A stretch of 11,232 nt of DNA from DASQFQ01 sp039934455 (GTDB lineage Bacteria > Actinomycetota > Thermoleophilia > Solirubrobacterales > Solirubrobacteraceae), in the NCBI GenBank assembly GCA_039934455.1, contig JBDTMF010000139.1, forward strand, positions 1-11,232, in the 5' to 3' direction. Shown piece after piece: positions 7,570 through 11,232 of this stretch. Positions within the stretch are counted from its first letter, which is position 1. Each line of letters begins with the position of its first letter. The notes beneath the pieces are model-generated. The model saw only the letters and a program-made list of their open reading frames with translations, did not search any database and was not told the origin of the DNA. The position numbers and the translations under genes were made by a program.

Positions 7570-9054
7570 ATGGACACCTTCGACGTCGACATCGCGATCA
7601 TCGGCAGCGGCTTCTCGGGCCTCGGCATGGCGATCCGCCTGAGGCAGGAGGGGATCGAGGACTTCACGGTGCTCGAACGCGGGGACGATGTGGGCGGCAC
7701 CTGGCACTTCAACACGTACCCGGGCTGCGCCTGCGACGTCCCCTCGCACCTCTACTCCTTCTCCTTCGCCCCCAACCCCGGCTGGAGCGACACCTACTCG
7801 CGCCAGCCCGAGATCAGGGACTACCTGCAGCGCGTCGCCGACGAGTACGGCGTGCGCCCGTACGTGCGGCTGAACTGCAACGTCACCGGCGTCGAGTGGG
7901 AGGCCGGCGGCTGGACCGTCGCAACCTCCCACGGGCCGCTGCGCGCGCGCGTCGTCGTCGCCGGGATGGGGCCGCTGGCGGAGCCCAAGACACCGGCGCT
8001 CGAGGGGCTTGACACGTTCGAGGGCGAGACCTTCCACTCCGCGCGCTGGAACCACGACTACGACCTCAAGGGCAAGCGGGTGGCCGTCGTCGGCACCGGC
8101 GCGTCGGCGATCCAGTTCGTGCCCGAGATCCAGAAGGACGTCGAGCAGCTGTACGTGCTCCAGCGCACGCCGCCGTGGATCATGCCCCACCCGAGCCGGC
8201 CGATCCGGCGCTTCGAGGCGCGGCTCTACGAGCGCTTCCCGTGGTTGCAGAAGCTCGTGCGCGGAGCCGCGTACAGCGCCCGCGAGCTGCTCGTCCTCGG
8301 CTTCGTGAAGCACCCGCGGCTGATGAAGCTCCCCGAGCGGATCGCCCGCCGGCACATGCGCCACCAGATCTCCGACCCGGCGCTGCTCGAGAAGGTCTCG
8401 CCCGACTACACGATCGGCTGCAAGCGCATCCTGCCCTCGAACAAGTGGTACCGGGCGCTGTCGAAGCCCAACGTCGAGCTGCTCACCGGCGGCGTCGAGA
8501 AGGTCACGGCGCACTCGATCGTCACCGGCGAAGGCACGGAGCGCGAGGTCGACGCGATCATCTTCGGCACTGGCTTCATGGTCACGGACATGCCCGTCGG
8601 CAAGATGGTGCGCGGCGTGGACGGCAAGACGCTCGACGAGGCCTGGCGGGGCAGCATGAAGGCCCATCTCGGCACGACCGTGCCCGGCTTCCCCAACCTG
8701 TTCGTGCTGCTCGGTCCCAACACGGGTCTCGGACACTCCTCGATGGTGTACATGATCGAGTCGCAGGTGGCCTACGTCATGGACGCGCTGCGCTACATGG
8801 CTCGCCACGGCGCCGACACGGTCCAGGTGCGCGCGGAGGTCGCGGCGCGCTCCAACGCCGACCTCGACGAGCGCATGGCGAGCACGGTCTGGAACACCGG
8901 CTGCGCCAGCTGGTACGTGGACGACACCGGCCGCAACGCCACGCTGTGGCCGGACTGGACCTGGCGCTTCCGGCAGCGCACCGCGAGCTTCGACCCCGCG
9001 GACTTCGAGCTGACCCAGCGCGCGCGCGGCGCTGCCGAGCCGGTGCCGGCGTGA
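7570..9054 (+). CDS. Flavin-containing monooxygenase of the Baeyer-Villiger type
   Basis: 494 residues; NADPH- and FAD-dependent oxygenase that in this family converts ketones to esters or lactones. Seen in order: the FAD-binding Rossmann motif 'IIGSGFSGLGMAIRL' (10-24); 'GGTWHFNTYPGCACDVPSH' (42-60), the usual flavin/active-site segment; the Baeyer-Villiger fingerprint FxGxxxHxxxW as 'FEGETFHSARW' (150-160); the NADPH Rossmann motif 'VAVVGTGASA' (171-180) with R199 in 'QRTPPW'; and 'IIFGTGF' (330-336). The residue after the fingerprint Trp is Asn rather than the common Pro or Asp. The ATG at 7570 puts the first Rossmann strand at residue 7 and sits at the predicted transcription start. It is cytoplasmic and divergent from a TetR gene. 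An SDR gene would start 8 nt downstream if the IS110 element were absent. Substrate is unknown; steroids, terpenoid and aliphatic ketones are all possible. Confidence 0.93.
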   Translation: MDTFDVDIAIIGSGFSGLGMAIRLRQEGIEDFTVLERGDDVGGTWHFNTYPGCACDVPSHLYSFSFAPNPGWSDTYSRQPEIRDYLQRVADEYGVRPYVRLNCNVTGVEWEAGGWTVATSHGPLRARVVVAGMGPLAEPKTPALEGLDTFEGETFHSARWNHDYDLKGKRVAVVGTGASAIQFVPEIQKDVEQLYVLQRTPPWIMPHPSRPIRRFEARLYERFPWLQKLVRGAAYSARELLVLGFVKHPRLMKLPERIARRHMRHQISDPALLEKVSPDYTIGCKRILPSNKWYRALSKPNVELLTGGVEKVTAHSIVTGEGTEREVDAIIFGTGFMVTDMPVGKMVRGVDGKTLDEAWRGSMKAHLGTTVPGFPNLFVLLGPNTGLGHSSMVYMIESQVAYVMDALRYMARHGADTVQVRAEVAARSNADLDERMASTVWNTGCASWYVDDTGRNATLWPDWTWRFRQRTASFDPADFELTQRARGAAEPVPA

Positions 9055-9057
9055 GAC

Positions 9058-9062
9058 GCCCT
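9058..9062. repeat. GCCCT junction repeat at the 3' (right) end of the IS element
   Basis: GCCCT lies 3 nt after the monooxygenase stop and is repeated at the other IS junction (10575-10579). One copy is expected to come from the target. The IS110 core dinucleotide must lie within these five bases (in transposase sense AGGGC: AG, GG or GC). A looser match, CA[C/T]AGGGC in transposase sense, extends it. Confidence 0.55.
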
Positions 9063-9065
9063 GTG

Positions 9066-10277
9066 TCAACCTCCTTCCTGGAGGTGGCGCGTTGCCGCTC
9101 GGTGTTGGTTGATGTTGTAGGGGACGCGGTCTTGCCAGCAGCGCCAGAGGATGCGGGTCCAGGCGCGGCCGAGGATGCGGGTGGCGTGGGGGTGGTCGGC
9201 GCCGCGGTCGCGGGCGCGTTGGTAGATGTCGGCGGCCCAGGGGTTGTGGTGGCGGCTGCTGTCGGCGAGGACGGCGAGGTGGTTGCGCAGGCGTTTGTCG
9301 CAGGCCCAGCGGAACGCGGCGCTCTTGCGTTTGCCGGATTCGATCGCGACGGGCGCTTGGCCGCCGTCGGCGGCGAGGGAGTCGCGGTGGGGGTAGCGGG
9401 CGCGGTTGTCGCCGATCTCGGCGAGCAGGCCGGCGGCGCAGACGACGCTCTTGGGATCGCTGAAGACGGCGAGGAAGATCGGTCCGTCGGGATGGTTTCG
9501 GACGGCACCGGCGATCTGGCTGGTCAGCTCGCGGATCTGACCGACGATCGGTCCCAGTGCGTTGACGAGACCGAGGACGGCGGCGCGGCGGGCGTCGGTT
9601 TCGAGTTCGCCGAGCACGGCCGACGGTGCGCTGCGGAGCCGGTCCAGGAGCTCTTCGGGGGTCTTGCGGCCGCTGTAGCGATGGCGGGCCAAAAAGCTCT
9701 GCAGGCGCTTGGGTCCGAGGCCGCTTGCGTCGCTGGGGCTGGGGTAGCGGGCCAGGAACGCGAGGCCGATCGGGCTGTCGACATCGGCGAAGATCCGCTT
9801 GGCGCCTGGCCAGAAGCAGTCGAGCTGGGCGCGCAGCTGGTTGGCGAGGCCGACGCGCGCGGCGACGAGATCCTCGCGGGTGCGGACCAAGGCCCTGAGT
9901 GCCATCGTCTCGTCGCCCGAGGGGGCGAGGGCCGGCAGGCGGTGACGGTCGGTGCGCGCGATCTCGCACAGCACGAAGGCGTCGAAGCGATCAGACTTGC
10001 CGGCAGCCGCGCGGTAGCGGTCACGGGCCGCCTTGACCTGGTTGGGATGGATCGCGAGCACTTCGATCCCGGCGGCCAGCAGCCGGCCGACCACGAGCCC
10101 GTCGGGCCGTTCGATCGCCGCGACCCCAACGCCGTGCTCGGCGAGCAGCACCAGCAGCGCCTCGATGCCCGCTTCATCGTGCGCGAACCGGCGCTCGCCC
10201 AGCGGCTCGCCCGCAGCGTCACTGATCCGGACGTCATGCCACTCACTGGCCCAGTCGATCCCGCAGATAGCGGCCAT
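9066..10277 (-). CDS. IS110-family DEDD recombinase (transposase)
   Basis: 403 residues. The N-terminal RuvC-like domain (DEDD_Tnp_IS110) shows D8 in 'CGIDWASEWHDV', E56 in 'AAIERPDG', and D96/D99 in 'KSDRFDAFVL', the same order and nearly the same spacing as the DEDD residues of IS621. A helical linker with 'LRALVRTREDLVAARVGLAN' (128-147) follows. The C-terminal Transposase_20 domain shows 'LLAEIGDNRARYPHRDSLAA' (284-303) and the serine motif 'AIESGKRKSAAFRWACDKRL' (311-330), with S314 the likely nucleophile. All catalytic residues are present, so it may be active. The ATG at 10277 is chosen because it follows a strong Shine-Dalgarno. Upstream in-frame codons back to 10397 lack family similarity and fall in the RNA-encoding end. 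In this family the enzyme works with a bridge RNA to join donor and target DNA. Confidence 0.93.
   Translation of the reverse strand: MAAICGIDWASEWHDVRISDAAGEPLGERRFAHDEAGIEALLVLLAEHGVGVAAIERPDGLVVGRLLAAGIEVLAIHPNQVKAARDRYRAAAGKSDRFDAFVLCEIARTDRHRLPALAPSGDETMALRALVRTREDLVAARVGLANQLRAQLDCFWPGAKRIFADVDSPIGLAFLARYPSPSDASGLGPKRLQSFLARHRYSGRKTPEELLDRLRSAPSAVLGELETDARRAAVLGLVNALGPIVGQIRELTSQIAGAVRNHPDGPIFLAVFSDPKSVVCAAGLLAEIGDNRARYPHRDSLAADGGQAPVAIESGKRKSAAFRWACDKRLRNHLAVLADSSRHHNPWAADIYQRARDRGADHPHATRILGRAWTRILWRCWQDRVPYNINQHRAATRHLQEGG
9069..9085. other. Hairpin at the transposase 3' end, next to the IS right end
   Basis: ACCTCC and GGAGGT (6-bp perfect arms) flank the 5-nt spacer TTCCT, within the last codons of the transposase and 7 nt inside the IS boundary. 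It could act as a weak transcript end, as a fold in the right end seen by the recombinase, or be incidental to coding. There is no T-run. Confidence 0.35.
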
Positions 10278-10282
10278 GCGCG

Positions 10283-10299
10283 CTCCTCCCCGATCGGGG
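10283..10299 (-). promoter_or_regulatory. Transposase ribosome binding site abutting a 12-bp palindrome
   Basis: In transposase sense GGAGGAG (plus-strand CTCCTCC, 10283-10289) lies 5 nt before the ATG at 10277, the clearest Shine-Dalgarno in the window, and it fixes the start. It overlaps by two bases the perfect palindrome CCCCGATCGGGG (10288-10299). Folding of that palindrome would tie up the first two G of the site and could restrain translation, a common need for transposases. Slightly upstream GGTTGAC and GTCGACC (10303-10320) form a further 7-bp arm pair with one wobble. Confidence 0.6.
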
Positions 10300-10345
10300 T
10301 TGGGTTGACAGCCGTCGACCGGGAGGTACCGTGGCGGGTGCTCAT

Positions 10346-10517
10346 AGGCAGGCCCTCGATGGGGCAACGCCCTGTTGCCGCTCTGGGTGCCTCTCACCGC
10401 CGGAAGGGGCAGGTCTCACGCGGGCCCTCCCACGGGCAAGCGAGCGAGGCCCTCCTCCGGCGGTGGTCGACTCTCTTGTCCGGGCAGTCTGAGCGGACGC
10501 CTGGCCTGCGGCCAGGC
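10346..10517 (-). ncRNA. Predicted IS110 bridge RNA with target- and donor-binding loops
   Basis: Read in transposase sense (10517 to 10346). (1) 5' hairpins: an 8-bp stem GCCTGGCC/GGCCAGGC with a 3-nt loop (10499-10517) and a 5-bp stem GTCCG/CGGAC (10478-10498), which share two bases. (2) Target loop 10395-10465: a perfect 9-bp stem (CACCGCCGG/CCGGCGGTG), an inner stem AGGAGGGC/GCCCCTT with one bulged A and one G-U, an asymmetric internal loop, and an apical GCCC/GGGC hairpin (10424-10437). The 3' loop strand holds GCGTGAGAC (10413-10421), complementary to the flank at 9049-9057. (3) Donor loop 10346-10392: base stem AGGCA/TGCCT around GGCAAC-AGGGC-GTTGCC (10363-10379). Here ACAGGGC matches the right IS end and GTTGCCC is complementary to the left IS end. 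Order and length (172 nt) resemble the IS621 bridge RNA (about 177 nt). RNA ends are estimates. Confidence 0.65.
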
Positions 10518-10574
10518 TCCATCACTCACCATCTCCCAACTTCGGAGAACAACTTCCCGAACACCCGAGAGGTT
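10518..10574 (-). other. Left-end tip of the IS, with a short tandem repeat
   Basis: This stretch lies between the predicted RNA and the left IS boundary. It holds two near-tandem copies of a 12-13-nt unit, AACTTCGGAGAAC (10538-10550) and AACTTCCCGAAC (10551-10562), and the inverted-repeat half GAGGTT (10569-10574). In known IS110 elements a promoter formed by joining the ends in the excised circle drives the RNA; no convincing -35/-10 pair is visible here in the integrated form. Confidence 0.4.
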
Positions 10575-10579
10575 GCCCT
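10575..10579. repeat. GCCCT junction repeat at the 5' (left) end of the IS element
   Basis: Second copy of the pentamer found at 9058-9062; the SDR ATG follows directly at 10580. The pair marks the limits of the insertion. Confidence 0.55.
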
Positions 10580-11232
10580 ATGAGCGCGCGGGTGCTGATC
10601 ACCGGCGCCGCCGGTGGCATCGGCTCCGCCGCGGCGATCGAGCGGCTCGGCGGCCTCGACGTGCTGATCAACAACGCCGGCATCGGGATCCCGCAGTCCG
10701 CCGGCCGCGCGCCATGGCGGTCCTCGAGGTCAACCTGATCGGGCCCTGGCGCGTGACCGGCGCCGCGCTGCCCGCGCTGCGCGAGTCGCGCGGGCGCGTC
10801 GTCAACGTCGCCTCCGGCCTCGCCCAGCTCGCGATCCCCTTCGCCACCGCCTACTGCATGAGCAAGCGCGGGCTGGTCGCCTACTCGGACGCGCTGCGGC
10901 TCGAGTTCGGCGACGAGATCGGCGTCACGACCGTCTACCCCGGCTACATCCGCACGGGGATCCACGACGCCTCGAAGGAGAGCGGCGTGGGCCTCGAGGG
11001 CGCGGTCCCGGCCGAGCGGGTCGAGGACGCCGCGCGAGCTCTCGCCCGCGCGGCGCTCGGGCGCCCGGTGCGCGACCTTGCGACGACCCGCGCGGGCACG
11101 ATTCAGTACTTCCTCGCCCGCCACTCACCGCGGCGGCTGCTCGACCGCATCACCACGATCCGCATGCGCCACCTCGCCCGCGGCGGCGCGTTCGAGCCGA
11201 CCGGCCTCGCCGGACGCGTCTCCGCGCGCTAG
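10580..11232 (+). pseudogene. Short-chain dehydrogenase/reductase (SDR), degraded: internal deletion plus frameshift
   Basis: Classical SDR of the NAD(P)-dependent oxidoreductase type, now broken. The ATG at 10580 reads 'MSARVLITGAAGGIGSAAAI' (cofactor motif TGxxxGIG), then jumps directly to 'ERLGGLDVLINNAGIGIP'. In intact SDRs these two motifs are about 70 residues apart, so about 50 codons are missing. This frame ends at TGA 10736-10738. The rest continues in a second frame from about 10714: 'MAVLEVNLIGPWRVTGAALP', then 'VVNVASGLAQLA' with the catalytic Ser, 'AYCMSKRG' with the YxxxK pair, and 'VTTVYPGYIRTGI', ending at TAG 11230-11232. One missing base near 10720 would explain the shift ('PWR' then 'VLEVN'). 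The remnant is about 217 codons against about 260 or more in the family. It lies directly downstream of the IS110 element. Before insertion it would have followed the monooxygenase by 8 nt. An ATG at 10714 would give a 172-residue product without the cofactor site. Confidence 0.85.

Larger units (their letters stand above)
9063..10579 (-). mobile_element. IS110-family insertion sequence, about 1.5 kb, complete
   Basis: The element holds one DEDD transposase gene, a very short right end (about 3 nt beyond the stop) and a 302-nt non-coding left end (10278-10579) upstream of the transposase. This is the layout of the IS110 group, in contrast to IS1111. Ends were inferred by joining the flanks: ...GTGAGACGCCCT then ATGAGCGCG..., which leaves 8 nt between the monooxygenase stop and the SDR start. 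Each end is ambiguous by up to 5 bp because GCCCT is shared. A short inverted repeat lies just inside: AACCTC (9068-9073) and GAGGTT (10569-10574). No longer target duplication is seen, as expected for IS110. The element is antisense to both flanking genes and separates the SDR from its probable promoter. Confidence 0.75.

Noticed and set aside
7531..9969. Very long minus-strand open frame antisense to the monooxygenase and running into the IS
   Set aside because: The product is Arg/Pro/Ala-rich low-complexity sequence with no fold motif, typical of shadow frames in GC-rich DNA. It crosses the IS boundary and overlaps the well-supported monooxygenase and transposase.
10352..10453. Four GCCCT copies in the IS non-coding end (10352, 10369, 10424, 10449) as a repeat array
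   Set aside because: A GC-rich pentamer is expected several times by chance. Only the copies set in longer matches to the IS ends or flanks carry weight.
9063..10579. Assignment to the IS1111 group because of the AACCTC/GAGGTT inverted repeat
   Set aside because: The repeat is only 6 bp and the long non-coding region is upstream of the transposase, which fits the IS110 group instead.
8175..10583. Long plus-strand open frame across the monooxygenase, transposase and IS non-coding end
   Set aside because: It spans an insertion junction and is antisense to the transposase; composition is a shadow of other frames.
1..11232. tRNA, rRNA, CRISPR array or phage genes
   Set aside because: No cloverleaf, ribosomal RNA segment, regularly spaced repeats or phage structural motifs were seen on either strand.

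Overview
The window is high-GC DNA (roughly 70 percent by eye) with dense genes, GTG and TTG starts and very short gaps. This fits a soil actinomycete. The Cys-paired 'KAGxxGC' repeats in the first gene resemble secreted beta-propeller proteins of Thermoleophilia (Solirubrobacter or Conexibacter relatives), so that class is my best guess, but no marker gene proves it.

Layout. (A) 1-1814, minus strand: the 5' part of a secreted beta-propeller protein, preceded by a YedA-like EamA exporter. (B) 1936-5747, plus strand: a LysR-type regulator divergent from the exporter, a class I/II aminotransferase, a YihY/BrkB-type membrane protein and a frameshifted LigD-type NHEJ polymerase. Gaps are 5, 30 and 10 nt, so these may be one transcript. 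(C) 5748-7534, minus strand: a TetR regulator whose stop overlaps the start of a beta-lactamase-fold esterase (ATGA). (D) 7570-11232, plus strand: a Baeyer-Villiger/flavin monooxygenase followed by a broken short-chain dehydrogenase (SDR). A complete IS110-family element (about 9063-10579, transposase on the minus strand) sits between them.

How it may work. C and D look like one oxidation module controlled by the TetR protein from a 35-nt divergent promoter: an SDR turns an alcohol into a ketone, the monooxygenase turns the ketone into an ester, and the esterase cleaves it. The IS entered the gap between the monooxygenase stop and the SDR start. Removing it leaves only 8 nt between the two genes, and a 5-bp sequence (GCCCT) is present once at each junction.

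Most interesting signal. The 302-nt non-coding end of the IS folds, in transposase sense, into what looks like a bridge RNA of about 172 nt. It has 5' hairpins, a target-binding loop closed by a perfect 9-bp stem, and a smaller donor loop. The 3' strand of the target loop is perfectly complementary over 9 nt to the DNA flanking the insertion (the end of the monooxygenase gene). The donor loop carries 7-nt matches to both IS ends. The guide-to-site match can therefore be read within this one window.
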